This document shows positions 47,322-60,466 of a stretch of DNA of 64,000 nucleotides, piece after piece. This DNA is from Lithospermum erythrorhizon (taxonomy: Eukaryota > Streptophyta > Magnoliopsida > Boraginales > Boraginaceae). Position numbers and translations under genes: made by a program. The stretch's first letter is position 1, and every line of letters starts with the position of its first letter. The notes beneath the pieces are model-generated. The model saw only the letters and a list, made by a program, of their open reading frames with translations. It was not told the DNA's origin and did not search any database. The stretch spans positions 124,001 to 188,000 of the forward strand of contig JADFUC010000009.1 in the NCBI GenBank assembly GCA_019722365.1. Direction: 5' to 3'.

Positions 47322-49660
47322 GAGAACTAGAGGTTTATTCTCAATCCCTCTTCATGTATCAAAGGCTACTACGGCAGAAGGGTCACAGTGAAGACAGTCC
47401 ATGAAATACACGACCAACAGATGTTCGCCAAATACCTCATTAAGTCTCTAGCTAACGACCAACACATAGATGAGAACTGGGAACGAACAATCGGAGAACT
47501 CAAGCAACCGGTGGGTTTTATACCCAAAGACACCTAATGTGGATCCGCAATCGTGAGTCCGGCTCATTTATCCGCCTCAGACTTCTAGTACCAAAGAATG
47601 CATTTACTAGTATTACCTCCTCGAAGAACAAATGGCTTCCTTTTAATGTGGATGGTGAAAGCATGCTACAAAATGATTCAACACTCAAGATAACTCTCTA
47701 TCGCCGATGTTAGAAAAAGATGGTCGATCAAGAACGTAGAGAGCAAAAGTAGACGAAGCCGCTTCTAAGTGAAAAAGAGGCGCCATGACTCTAAAAGGAG
47801 AAATGAACGTTCCATTTCCATCCCCTCGTGATGCCTCGTGCTCATCACAAGGACCGATTTAAAAACACAAAGAGAAACTCCTATCATTTCACAGATGTGG
47901 GATGATTCCAATAAAGACAACCGAAGAGTATATACCGGGGTACAAAAGGTCAGCGAAGATCGAGAATCACCTTTTCATATACATACGTAATGCCCTATAC
48001 TCCGTATAGACTCAGCCAGAAATGCCTAAGGGCTATCACCACCCGTTCCCGATTAATTTCACGGAACTGAACCCCAAAGATGTGAGCCCACTTTGTCGGT
48101 ATTACGAACAATATTGATCAAGGGATGAAATGGTTAAACAAGAAATTCAAGCCTCAAAGGGAACTCTGCTCGACGGGTATATCGACTTTGAGTCCGCCTC
48201 CATAGATAGTCAAGGCTCAACTGAAGGCGAAGCTTCTCAACCGCTTTTCAAGATAAGAGACGGGGCTAGCATGATGGAGCTAATCACACAAGTGAAAGAA
48301 AAGAAGAGCCTGCCACAGATTTCATCAACCGACGAGAGTCTCAACTTCAAATGCAAAGATAGGCTCTCGCAGTCATCGCCTGCAAGCCACGTATCCAAGG
48401 CATGCATTGGGAGTTGCAAGACATCATGAAATGAGTACTCCTAAAAACTTTTGAGCACCGACGACAAGAGCACACGATACGAACCCAACTTCATCACAAT
48501 AAAGTGGCACGCCCTTGCCCCCCCTGCAGAAATCTCCCCACTAAAGACCAAATACGATCCCAACAGGCCGAAAGAAACCTCCAAACTTGAAAAGAAAGAA
48601 GCACGCGCTATGACTTCTAAAACAACAAAATTCACGTTCAAAACTAAGAAGGTCGAGGGCAGGCTCGACCTTGGAAGGGAAAAATGTCTCACACTCAAGG
48701 AGACGCAGAGTATGAATATCCCTTCTCGACATGCATATCCATGTGATGTTTGACGAGCCAATGAAAGCAAAATCATAGAACTCCCGGAGTCAAAGACCTA
48801 AGTGAGGCAAATCAAGCACTGAGCCCAACTTCTCGCAAAGATCATGTGATGTTCAGGGCATCCCATTGAAAAATACTTCATATTCAAAAGCGCAGTGACG
48901 GATCTCGCAGAATGGGCACAACCTTGGAAGAAGATAAGATTTCTTCCAACCATGTCACTCTCATCGCCACCAACTAATCGAGATCAAAGCACCGAAAAAT
49001 TGGGAGAGCAAGCCTATCCGGGGAAAGCAATGACCACTACTGCATTAACGAGACCACGAAGATGCCACGATGTGTCGGGGTTTTTCATGAAGACTAACCA
49101 CCTAAACATTATGACGCTACCCACTAACCAGTCTCCGCACTTTCTCACGTCACATTCATTGACGAAGACCGCCATGAAAGACAGTTCATAATAAACCAAT
49201 TTTATGTAATGCATCACGTGAACCAAAAATCTGATAAGCGTAATGTCGCAATGAGATCAGCCTGTAAACATCCTTCAACTCCGGACATTAAAGCTGCTGG
49301 GCAATTTCAACTAAAGACTTACAATAGTTCCACATTATAATTACAGGTTTTAACCAAGGCAGGGAGCAAATTCTCGAAAAAGTAAGTCTGCATTGGGCGA
49401 CAGGAATTAATAAACCACTCGTGGTTCCATGTGATGTATGCCAAGCGTCAAGTATAATATCTTACTAGGAAGACCTCGATTCACAACAGCACGATAGTCA
49501 CCGATACTTCACCAAAGGCCAAGTATCAAGTAAGGACGGGACGGAGAAAACGGTTAAGGCGGATGGTAAATTCATTCGCAATCAAGAATCTCACTGCCGA
49601 TGCCAAATATTATAAGAAGAGGAGTAAATCCTAAAGATGAAGAAGTGGTCACATTCCGCA
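47322..49660 (+). pseudogene. Gypsy gag/protease remnant
   Basis: On the plus strand, broken frames fit Tat-type Gypsy gag and the region before the protease. At 48000-48130 is a GYHHPFPINF-like stretch. At 48240-48430 comes LFKIRDGASMMEL. At about 48840 is a HPIEKYFIFKSAV motif (the gag HPxxxCFVFK block, with Tyr in place of the usual Cys). At about 49150 is VTFIDEDRHERQF, then a TRKTS remnant of a LLGRPW-like segment at about 49460. Stops and frameshifts interrupt every 50-100 codons. Confidence 0.65.
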
Positions 49661-52600
49661 TGCCTTCTCGCCTCAAATAGCTATCTCAACGTTACAAGAA
49701 GCAGAGGAAGACTTAGCTCAAGCACTCAAAGGCTTGACCCTACCCCTCACTCAACCCAAAGGCGGCAAAGTTGTCGCCCTTAAAGGTTTTAGACACCTAA
49801 AGAAGGACCCAAGATAGAGCATGGAACCATGGGTCCGAAAGCTTACTTAATTCTAATCAGTGTGATATGATCCCACAAAGACAAAGCCTACGACAATTAC
49901 CACCCAAGCGCCAAGAATAAAAACACACGCGTTGAACGACACCCGTAAGATGCAAAACGTAAAGGACGGTCTATCAAGAACTCAAACGAAAAGCTGGAGA
50001 GACCAAAACCACCGCTCGTGTCCCAATCGAGGGTGACAAACTACTACATACGGGAGGTCGACGGTATGGCTTCTACAAATCAAATACACGAGAAAGTTAA
50101 GCCTCGGTATTTCCTCGGTCAGCAATCTTAACCCCTCAAGAAGAAAATCAAGAGAAAATCGGTCTTCCTAAGATCGAGGCAAACGCGGGTTCAAAGAAAA
50201 TCAAGATAGATTGGGAAACAACCTGTAGCTTGCTTAAGGAATCGCAAAGAGAAAGTTAAGAAAACTCCACCTCATGCTTCCAACATGTAGGAGCAAAGAT
50301 GACAAGCCAAACACAGGAACCTTCTCGCCTGTACATCGACTCTCGGGAAGTCGAGCAAAGCGAAGCGATTCATGGCCAACCTCTCGCATATCAAACAGAA
50401 AAGACGTGAGAAACGCAGATACGTGAGCCGCGGAATTCAAAGACGCACACCTTGAGCACGGGTATTCTTTATGTGCAGAGAACTGAGACCCAAACCACCT
50501 CAACCCCCAAAACCACCTGCAGGAGGGACCACCAAACCGGAATAGAGTTCACACATAATCACATATATCAAATCATCTCAAAATACCGTATTGTTATAAA
50601 GAATATCATGTGACCGCCGATTTCTTTGAATACCGGAGTATGTGGGTCAGCTGATTGTCAAGCACACCGAGATATCACCTCCCAATCACAACGCAAATCA
50701 TATCCACTTTCATCATCATTTCTCATCATTTCATAACATATCATAACATCTTTTATCATTATTGCTCAATGCATATATCTCATCATTTCTCATCACAATA
50801 TTATCATTCTTTTCATATATTATTACCAATCATGCATTCACGGTATAATCGGTCCATTCTAAGATAAGGTTAATATTACCTTCTTATTAACTTCTCATAT
50901 CATCACATCTCATAATCTCAACATTATATCAACTTTCATAATCTGACCACCCTTTTATCATCATGTCATCTTCACATAACATCATTTTTAGTCATTATAT
51001 TCATAAATATTACAACCTCATTTAATGCTTATTGTATAACATTAATTCTTTACCCATATATAGTCATATCGTATCTCAAATCTATAACATCCTGATATTT
51101 CTCGTGATCTTAATCTTCAATATAGTTTCTTACCACCAATTAGTTCAATCAAACTCAATACCTCATACTTATACATGTGTACCATTATATCATACTAATA
51201 TAATCAAGATTACACTTTTAATAATTCTTGTCTTAATAAGCAACTTTCCATATCTTTACTTCATTAATCATCATATTATTATACTCATAATTTTTTTAAT
51301 AGTTACAGCAACCCAAATATACAATACACATATTCATAATGTTCGCGAGTCGTAATTATAGCGAGAATACTCAGCGGACTACTTCCAACCAAGGGCGCCT
51401 CGATGAATTTTCAGAAAAATCGGGACGACCCGACATACAAATACATCCGCGAGCGCACTCAAGTGAATGAAATCAAATCAGAGCGCCCGAGCAATGCAGG
51501 ATCAACAAAACCTCAGAAGTCCAGACGCTAAGAACAAGAGTGGTGGCTACCTTCCTAACCTAAAGAAGCAAATAAAGGTCCTCATCCTTGAAGCTAATGA
51601 ATGCCAAGTTCATGTCTACTTTCCTCAGATATCAAGAAGAAAAGACGAAGAGATAGTTATATTTGACGCATTTAACCCGGGACACAAGTCTCAGACGCGA
51701 TTATTCTCTGTGGTTAACTAGAGAACTAAAGGGTCCAACGCTATGTCTATAAAACAAACCTCATAACTACTCTCTACATAGGACATACCCACAAGATTTT
51801 TAGACAAGTTCTTCAAGTGGTACTGAACGACCCCTGCATAAATACGCCATGCGTACATTACGGAACGAGCGCCCACCAAGATGCGCCCAGTATGTAAGTC
51901 ACCGCACTTATATTCACAAAGCCGCCGACGGCCGAGACTTCAAGCAAAAAACAATAAACCATCAAACAAAAAGATGCACGAGCAATCGAAACTCAGGTTC
52001 AAATACTTCAAAGCACACTCAAGCATCTCCCCGGAAGATGAGGATAAACCTACAAACCTCCTTTGATAAGAGAGGATAAAATTATCAAACCTTGAAATAC
52101 GTTTTGGCTCGGGATCCTCACGTGGAGTGATCTCGCGAGGTACGAGGCGTTTCGAAGGCTACATCGCTCGGGAGCTATAATCTAAAACAACATTCATGTT
52201 GTCCTGGCCAAGTGGTCGGATTAAATCGAAAAGCACGCACAAAAGAAACGGAAAGCAGCGCCAGTAATAAAATACTCATCGAAAGAGAAATGAAGTGGAA
52301 TAAAATCATAAAGAATAAAGAGATCTAGTACATCAAGTGTGAAGAAAAGTAAGGAAAATGAATCCCTACTTCCACTTGACAATGTGTCTGGGACTGAGGA
52401 CTAAGATTAACAAGTAGGCGCGCTGGCCTCAACCATCCCAACACTGACAAGGCAAAAGTTTACATCGGCCAAGTACCCCTCGCACTACGCTGCTAGGCCT
52501 CGGCGCTGCTCGCAATCACAAAGAAGTATCATGCTACTAAAGCTCCTAGATTGTATCCGGACTAAAGTTCAAGCAACACGATGCTAAAACTAACCCGGGG

Positions 52601-53590
52601 ACATAGCGATGCATTAAGATAGGATGCACCCAGACGCTGCCACCCTCGGCATCTATCACTCATGACGAACGAAGTGTTCACCCTACTTAGAGTAATGGAT
52701 TTAGGTGAAAGAATGTAGTGCATTTATATATCCATAATTCATGTTATGAATATTAAGGACTAAAATGGCTGTCCCCTCACACCAACAAGCAAGATACACC
52801 CAAACACTCAAAGTAATCATAAGAAATTCACCCAGAGGGACTACGTGATGAGTCACCTACGACCGCAAGACAAATAAACAAAACAACAGCAAAATCAAAA
52901 GGCGGTGAGAAGCACTAGAGGCAAAGCACACAGCACAAGCAAATCAAGATAAATCAAACCATAAGGAGTACAATGAGATACACCCTATGCTTCAAAGAGA
53001 TAACCATCTAACCCCAAAAGCACTACGTAGTTCAGTGGGCGCATATCCCCTTGTCTCACGCTGGAGCATCAACATCACAAAGAGTAACGAAATTTATAAT
53101 GATCATCTCCAACTCACGAGTTATCATTAACAAACCAAATCAGAAAAAGACTGAGAGTCAAACAAACACTAAAGTTAGTTAAGGTTGAGCAAGTAGGAAC
53201 GCTCCTCGCTTACTAACGCCTCTCAAACAGGAGTCAACAGACAAAGATCGAAAAAAACCAAAATAAAGCAATTCCAAGAGCAAGTGATCAAAAGAAAGTA
53301 GGAGAACGTTCTCATACTCACTCAATACCAAAACCATGTTTCTAATTCAAGGTACGAGGTATGTGGATACATATACTACCTACCTACAAGAGCTATGACC
53401 AAAAAACAATCAAGTTACTGACAAGGGTAATGTTAAAAGCACGTGATCATCACAGTCACAAGTTCAAACCACAAAAAAAAAATAAAGTAAAAACATCCAT
53501 TTGTTATTACGCCACCAATCAGATCAGACACCATCAATAAGGATCGACAGGCAAACATCGGGAAGCAGTGAAAAGGAATGCAATGAAGCT
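49661..53590. other. Decayed internal Gypsy DNA, domains not recognisable
   Basis: Frames on the plus strand are rich in Lys, Thr, Ser and Gln, but no reverse transcriptase or integrase motif is visible. A low-complexity ATCAT/TCATCATTTC tract occupies about 50690-51010. The ORFs at 51032-51355 and 51467-51721 match nothing known. Confidence 0.4.
50690..51010. repeat. ATCAT-rich low-complexity tract
   Basis: The words TCATCATTTC, ATCATAACAT and TCTCATCATTTCTCATCA recur over about 300 bp with no fixed period. It differs in composition from the surrounding purine-rich element DNA. Confidence 0.6.
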
Positions 53591-56500
53591 TTCTAAAGTT
53601 CTGTTTCTATATGTAAATTTAACTTAGGTTGCTACGAATGCAAGGAAAGTACATAAAATGTGTTCAAATAAAAAGAGCCAAAAGCAAATACTGGGTCAAA
53701 ATCTGCTATGCAGATTCAAGTAAAACGGAGGATTAAACTATCCAAAAAATTCCGTAAAACAACAGCAAAAACTGTAATTCTAGACGAGTACGAAAAGAAT
53801 CACCTCAATCGGAGTCACAGCTAGAGAAACAATTTCACAACATAAAGAAGTTAATCGAAGTTCGAGCCAAAGTTGAAGGTCTCAAGGGCTCATATCTCGA
53901 CTTCCGTAATGAACCGAAGACTGCTACCTATCAAAACGATCGTTTTCTTAACAAGCTTCAAGAATATTAAGAAATTCCAAGACAGATAAGTGATGCAGAA
54001 GTTATGAGCATTACAATAAAAACAATGCAGTTTTGACGAACCGAAATCTAAATTTTTGCAAAAACAAAATTTTTATATTTTTAGAATACAGCAAAATCAA
54101 AAATCAGATTTTTATCATCAAAATTAGTACATGAAATCAATTGATGGTTACAAGCACAACAAAAAAAAAATCAAGTTCAAGATTCAGGCATTCACATGAT
54201 CATCAAAGTATATAAAGTTTTGATTTTTTGAGTTGGATTAAAGCATGAAAGTCACCAAGAAGCATGTACAATGTATGAGAAAGATATAAAGTTACTAACT
54301 TTATCGATGAAACTCAAAATTTTAAAAAAGTTAAACTTAGAAGCGAAACTGAACTTTAATCTTGCAAAGCATATGTTAAGTATGACTACTTGATCATAAA
54401 AAGATTGTTGCAAGAAAAGTGAAGAGAGACGAAAATACTAAGCTTACTTCCTCGAGTCGCGAGGTCATGATGGGCTAAGAGATGATTTTTGGTCCATCTC
54501 ATGCTTAAATAAACAAAGTTCAGTAGATCCAAGCCCTGCAAAGCCCGCTGTTCTTGCTGGACAAGTAGCAATTCGCGTGGAAAATTGAGAAAATTGAACA
54601 CTTCACCATATGAGTGGTTCGAAATTGCCAAAAATAAACGGGATGGCCGAAATTTTCAAGTGAAAAATATCTCAAATATTTATTTGCTAATCCAAATAAA
54701 CCGATACCGAAATTTAAAAATTGTAAAAATAGAGTTAACTTTAAATTAAACTCTAAAATTAAAATAATTAATTCTAAAATCTACGAGGGTTACGATTAAT
54801 TATTTTACATATTTAACATGACTTAAATCTTAAAAATTGCAAATATTAATTTTAAAAACAACGAGATTCGATTACATGTAATGCAATAGTCTAGAGTACT
54901 AACATACAACGATTTATGCGTTAGCAAGAAACTCTAGAAAATTAATTTCATAAACTTTCAATACGGATCGAGTATTAAAATGGGATATTAACATGTATTA
55001 AATTCATGTTAACATTAAATTGCAGACAAATTAATTTTCATTAAATCCTGTAAGGATCAGGAATTAATGGGAATTCATGTTAACACTAAACCCTGAAGTA
55101 ATTTAATTCTTTAACGAATTGAGAATTAAATAGGATCTCAACACGGATTGGTATTAAATCCCATATAAATTAAGTCTTCACTAAGTCAATTTGCATCGAA
55201 GACTTATATTTCAAGGATCGTGACATACAAATCATGTCACAATAAACTTAAATAAGTCAACCATCCTACAAGTCACCAAATGACTGGGGAGGTTAATCGT
55301 GGATCATGATCATATGAGTCATGAAATCCTCAGAAAACAGAATCTATTGGAAACTTCAATGAATTGATTCCCTTTTATTAGTGCCCGCTGCGACACCGTG
55401 TATCACCCTATTTACCGGGTTGGTTAAATGTGACATCGAAACTTAGTGTTCAATTTTAGTAATGGTATATTACTAGTGTGGGCTCTCATGATAATTTCTA
55501 TAAGGTGAGCGATTGCTAGATCTTTTACTATTAATCGCTATAATAATAGTAATTGGTCAATTATTATTATACAACTTACTATTATCCGAGCCTAGAAGGC
55601 TGCTCACGCTGCCAATGATATTCGAATACTCATGAATGAAATTGAACGAGACTTTGTATATTGAGAAATGTATTTCTCTAATATTTAGATATTTGTCAAA
55701 TATATATGTCGATGAACATCAATCAAGTTAAACTTGCAAGTTTAATCAATCACAATCAGATCACGCATCAACTCGATAAACTATCTCGATAGTGACTCGT
55801 TAGTATTTTAATTGACTTGTTAAGTTAATTAAAATAGAACAACTCACTAGTAACTCATTATTTAATTAGAAGTTCATAACGGTCTAATTAAGTTAACGAG
55901 TTAAACTGATTTCTTAACGAGTTGCTTAACGAGTGGAATTTTGGGACTTGGTATTTAAAGAGGGGATTAGGTTTTCATGACATAAGAATCATAAAAAACC
56001 TCCACCCCTCTAATGATAGCCGCCCCCCTCGAAGAATTGGAAGAATTTTCTTCCAATTCTCATTTCATCCCCTCAAACTCTAGCAAGTTGCTCTCGATTC
56101 GTTTCTCAAGCAATCTAGAGGATATTTTTTCTGTTGAACAAGCATTGAGCAGATTCGAGGGCAATCACGCGAGGCTTTTCGTGAGAATTGGGTTCAACTC
56201 GCTCAAGCAATGTAAGAATTCTCGTATTCATAAGACCAGATTTATGTTTAGATTAATTTATATTATTTTGAGAACTGTATATGAATTCGTGTTCATCACG
56301 ATTAAATTCATACTAGATTTCCTAACATAATCATCCTATAAAGTCCCTAAATGACAAGGATGATGACCATGAATTTAAAGAGGGCCCAAATGCAACAAGA
56401 AACCCAAATATGGTTAACCACAACTCGACCTCCCGCAGGAAAGAGCAACTGTGACCAAGCATGTACTAATTGATATCGAAAGCAAAATGGTATACAACTA

Positions 56501-56640
56501 CTCATCCAACAAGTCAAACAAGAGACCGGATGCCATCCATAAAGAGAGCAGCGCGTGTTGAAAATAAAGACCCATGGAAAGCCAACACGCGTTGAAAATG
56601 GATATTGTCTGGGTCGAACCCGACACCTACTGCGTATGTA
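53591..56640. other. Possible nested LTR-like insertion inside the Gypsy element
   Basis: From about 54650 the composition changes to strongly AT-rich, unlike the flanking element DNA. Near 55950 a TATTTAAAGAGGGGATTAGG box precedes a CCACCCCTC leader, which looks like an LTR promoter. No second copy of an LTR, primer site or target duplication was found, so this is only a suggestion. Confidence 0.3.
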
Positions 56641-56648
56641 CCAGGTTC

Positions 56649-56660
56649 GAGGGGGCAATC
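56649..56660 (+). other. Polypurine tract of the Gypsy element
   Basis: GAGGGGGCAATC sits immediately before the TGTAGACATCG start of the 3' LTR. It primes plus-strand synthesis in such elements and fixes the orientation. Confidence 0.8.
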
Positions 56661-58236
56661 TGTAGACATCGAAAATTTATCAAAAATAATAATTAAATTG
56701 ATTAAGATGAATTAATCAAATTAATTAAAAGTCGAGCCACTAAAAGATGCCACGTGGTTACCAGATTCTCGATCAAACCCTGTTCAAATCAAACCTCGAC
56801 GAACAAGTGGTTCTGGAAATTAAGCCCTAAATTAATCGATGTAAAAAAAATAAGGGTTTTCTACATTAACCAAATCTTAAATTTGAACTTGGAAATGGTC
56901 TCGAGAAAACAACAAGATAATGCCACTGAAATTAGGTCGAAAGACCCCTAATTTTATTTATTAAAATCGGCCATAAGAAACATTCCGTATTACTTGCTCA
57001 AATGAAGAATCAAAATTACTGTTCGAAATGAATATTGCAAGAACTTTGGGATTAAAATCAAAAGCTCCAAAAAGTCCAGGGACCTCTAAATCGGTGCCTA
57101 TTGTATTTCTTGGTGACCAAGTTGTTCTTTTTTATCAACGGTCCAGATCTTGCCTAAAAAAATCAACGGTTAACATCATAATCCATCTAAAAATAAACCA
57201 ACCAATCAGAAGCAAGCATTTGAAGCCCAGAAGCCTATATAAACCCCCTTATTTTCGAAAATAACATCCAAAAAATCATCAAGAAATCATTCAAAAACCC
57301 CCGAGAAAATGCTGCAGAAAACCTTGGAGATTTCTAAGTTAAATCTTTTAAACCGCCAAAGAAAAAATACCACGCGCTGCTGGAACACCTCTCCACGTGG
57401 CCAAACAAATACATCAAGATTAATGCACAAATACGCATCTTCAAGTTTAGCAAAATCACGAGAACTGACGAAGTTTCAAGAACGCTCAATATTCAAGAAT
57501 AAGCTAAATAGCCCTTTTCTCCTCTACAGCGAACAAGTCAGCAAGGCCATCAGAGTACAAGCAGAAGCAACGCCGCTTCAACACTTTCGCTATCACTCCA
57601 TGTTTCAAAACCGGGAGTCCTATTCTAATCAAGTGTCATATCAGCACCAAGTCCCACCCAGGCAAAGTTGACCTCTCAAGCCAAGTCCCACTAGAGAAGC
57701 ACTTTAGCCTTTATCCCTTGTGCACATAGTCCCACCGCATCAGCCAAGTCTCACACTGTAAAGCCATGAATAAGTCTATCAAGTCTAAAGTAGACTGGGA
57801 TCAAGTCCAACACTTCTAAGATCAAGTCGATACAACCAACACGGAATACGCTGCTATACCCCGACTGACCATATCCAAGTCTCCGACCCGCCTCACCATC
57901 AAGACCAAGACATATCCAAGTTTCGTAGAGCTTCTATCCAAATCCAAGTTAAATCAAGTCAAATCAAATCAAGTCAAACTCAAGTCAAATCAAGCTCAAG
58001 GTCAAGCCGCCAAATCAAGCTTCAAACTGCCGAGCTCATACTGCTCTTATCATGACCCAAATCGCTTTCCTGCCGGGCAAGTCGACATCTCACAAATCGT
58101 CAAGAAACATTTAGGGACTCATAGTTTGGAATAACATCTTCGATTTGATAAAACTTGTAATAATCGATAAATTTTCCTACAAAGAATTTATTTTATACCC
58201 CTAAAATAAATAATAAAAATTCTTCTTTCCATTGGA
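56661..58236 (+). repeat. 3' LTR of the Gypsy element
   Basis: Collinear with 45414-47321, with identical first 70 bases or so and many later indels. A TCAAG(C/T)-rich microsatellite-like run lies at about 57940-58010. It ends CATTGGA, against CATTACA in the left LTR. Confidence 0.85.
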
Positions 58237-58241
58237 GACCA

Positions 58242-58554
58242 TATGAATATAAAATCGAGTAGTCCATAGACCATAGCTACTAAGTAAGAAAGGTGAGCAC
58301 AGATTAAAGAGATAATATAGTATAATAATACACTAGAGCTTTATGAACAATACTACAGCATAGTTTGTTTGTTGATGAATTTTAGCTTGATAGGCAGTTA
58401 GCATTATATTAGATCATGCCAAAGTCTTTTTGATCAATGAGTATCCAAGAACCATAATAATCCTAGTACCAAGATCAGAGAGACAAATTAAATTAGACGA
58501 AGAAAGCAATAATCTAATAACTAAATTGGAGCAGCTAGCAGCTTCTCTTTATTA
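58242..58554. other. Short spacer, likely 3' flank of the YABBY gene
   Basis: No gene. The YABBY 3' untranslated region, read leftward, must lie here; the Gypsy target duplication ends at 58241. Confidence 0.5.
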
Positions 58555-60466
58555 TCAATATGGAGCCAGATCAACATTAGCATGAACAAGAAATCCATTA
58601 TCCTTCATCAGAACATTATCATCTCCTTCCTACCAAATTTAATTGTAAAGTAACAATTAAGTCCCCATAAATCACAACTCTTGTAAATATACATGTACCA
58701 TTGCTCAAAATGATCAAATTTTTTGCAATGTTTACCAATTCAAGAAAATACAGATAAAAAACTGATACATTTGATATTGTAAACTAGGGTTGTAGACTTT
58801 TATTTAAAATTTACTTATTGGCATAAATTCAAAGCATTAGATCTCTTCAAGGGCTGATCAGGCATGAGTCCAAAGTGAATGTGTGGAAAATGCGCCCACT
58901 GAAATTACCACAAAAAACTTTTAACCGGTGTGTAAAAAATATAATGATAAAATAACCTACCTAGTAACATAACATAAATAATAAAATTAAATGTTGCTTT
59001 CATCAACAATGTATTATTATTTCTAACTTCTTTGAAATTAAATTATTGGTTCTTACATTCTTTGCAGCTGCACTGAAGGCCTCCCTATGACTTATATCAG
59101 GGTTTGCTGCTTTGATACGTTGGATCTCGTCCCTACACATTAAAAACGCAATCAACAAATTAAATTTGATGAAGGTATACTTTTTCACTTAATCAGTGAT
59201 AAAATGTGACTTGTTTGATTATCTTATTAAGTCAAAGATTTTATATCGTATATTGCGTTCCAACTGCTCTGGCTCGATTCGCTTTGAGTTCCAAATTAGA
59301 ACCGAACCTATTTCATTCTGCTCTTCTCAAAGATCGAATCCCAATCGGTTCGGGTTCCGACGTTCCAATCATATCGCCTTCATCGTTCCGTTCGGTTTCG
59401 TTAAATTTCGTTTTGAGACATTTTGATCATATCGTCTTGAACTCAAAATTAAGTCCTTAAACTAGATTTAATCCATATAATTTCAATAAATTCCTTTTAA
59501 GATTAATTACAATCAGATACACATTCAATACACAATACCACTATTTTTACATATCTGTATTTCCTATATTATTAGTTTTAGAAAGATTTATATATTTTAT
59601 TTCATTATACCAATAACGAATGTTAAATCTAAATTTCAATTTTAAAATTTACACATGCAACACTACAAAAATCTTGAAAAGGATAATAAATAAAATCGAA
59701 AAATCTACACAAAATTTAAATTGTCTTGGCTCGGGTTCGTTATTTTAGGCCGAACTCAATTAGTTCGGTTCCTTCTCCGACTCGAACCCAATTCGTTCGG
59801 TTCCGATCGGTTCCAAAAATTTCGTTATCTTCGCGGCTCGCCTCGGTCGGTTCCGCCGGGCTTTGTATTTTGTTGTCACCCTATTGTATATTATATAATT
59901 ATAATGACTCTTGAATGAATATAATTGAATAAATCAAAATGGCTAGTGACACTAGATACGCTCTTAATTGCATTGTATTTGCCCGTCATTGCTTTGACCA
60001 CAAATTACTTTTTATTCAAGACTAAAATATAAATTGATATCATTGAATTTGGTTTCAAATATATTGCTAATAATAAATTCATTTTCATGCACAAACATAA
60101 AAGTAATTGATGATTAAAAATGTATCTCGAAAAGCGAGACAATTAATTTGAAATGGAGGTAGTACGTAATAGATAATTATTTTCACTTTATTTTTGGATC
60201 AATTCAAAAATAAGCTAACTAAAATTACCTATGATATCCAATGTAATAATAAAGGAAAAATTCCTAATTGACCGCTAGAAATACAATTGAAATAAGCGCA
60301 TACATTATCTTATTCGTCCTCCTTAGACGGGATCATGTTGATGTTATTGTTGAATGATAAAATGTGACAAAAATATTGACACTAAAATACATTATTATTA
60401 GGGTATGTGGTTCTTACTTTATGAAACGATTGTAAGCAGATGGCACCCTCTGTCTCTTCTCTGGAG
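58555..60466 (-). pseudogene. FIL/YAB1-type YABBY gene, 3' part, stop at an exon end
   Basis: Four consecutive exons of a YABBY transcription factor lie on the minus strand with GT-AG borders. They are 60466-60418 (PEKRQRVPSAYNRFIK), 59132-59057 ([19 protein letters not shown], then SAAAKN), 58898-58815 (WAHFPHIHFGLMPDQPLKR) and 58629-58555 (EGDDNVLMKDNG to DLAPY and stop). The PDQP and the acidic MKD-GF...PY tail point to the FIL/YAB3 clade, which specifies abaxial identity in leaves and floral organs. The HMG-like YABBY domain is complete, but the N-terminal C2C2 zinc finger was not found in the 3.5 kb upstream. The last codon of the third exon is TAA, directly before the donor GTAAAT, where relatives have a sense codon. 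So the final 24 residues would be lost. It may be a pseudogene or an incomplete or mis-sequenced gene. Confidence 0.75.
59200..59885. repeat. CGGTTCGG-rich repeat in a YABBY intron, hAT-like
   Basis: Two blocks rich in TCGGTTC, CCGAAC and CGGGTTC words (59265-59420 and 59727-59865) bracket AT-rich DNA. The right end reads TTGTTGTCACCCTA, similar to the hAT terminal repeat ending in TTGCCACCCCTA. A matching left end was not found. It enlarges the intron between the first two YABBY exons seen here. Confidence 0.4.

Larger units (their letters stand above)
45414..58236 (+). mobile_element. Old 12.8-kb Gypsy (Tat/Ogre-like) LTR retrotransposon
   Basis: Two LTRs both open with TGTAGACATCGAAAATTTATC and share long passages. 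They flank 9.3 kb. Directly before the right LTR is GAGGGGGCAATC, a polypurine tract, which sets the plus orientation. The flanks GACTA (45409-45413) and GACCA (58237-58241) look like a target duplication with one change. Internal gag and pre-protease motifs fit the Tat lineage of Ty3/Gypsy. Reverse transcriptase and integrase could not be recognised, so the middle is either lost, replaced or very decayed. The LTR lengths differ (1908 and 1576 bp), which shows long independent decay. Confidence 0.85.
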
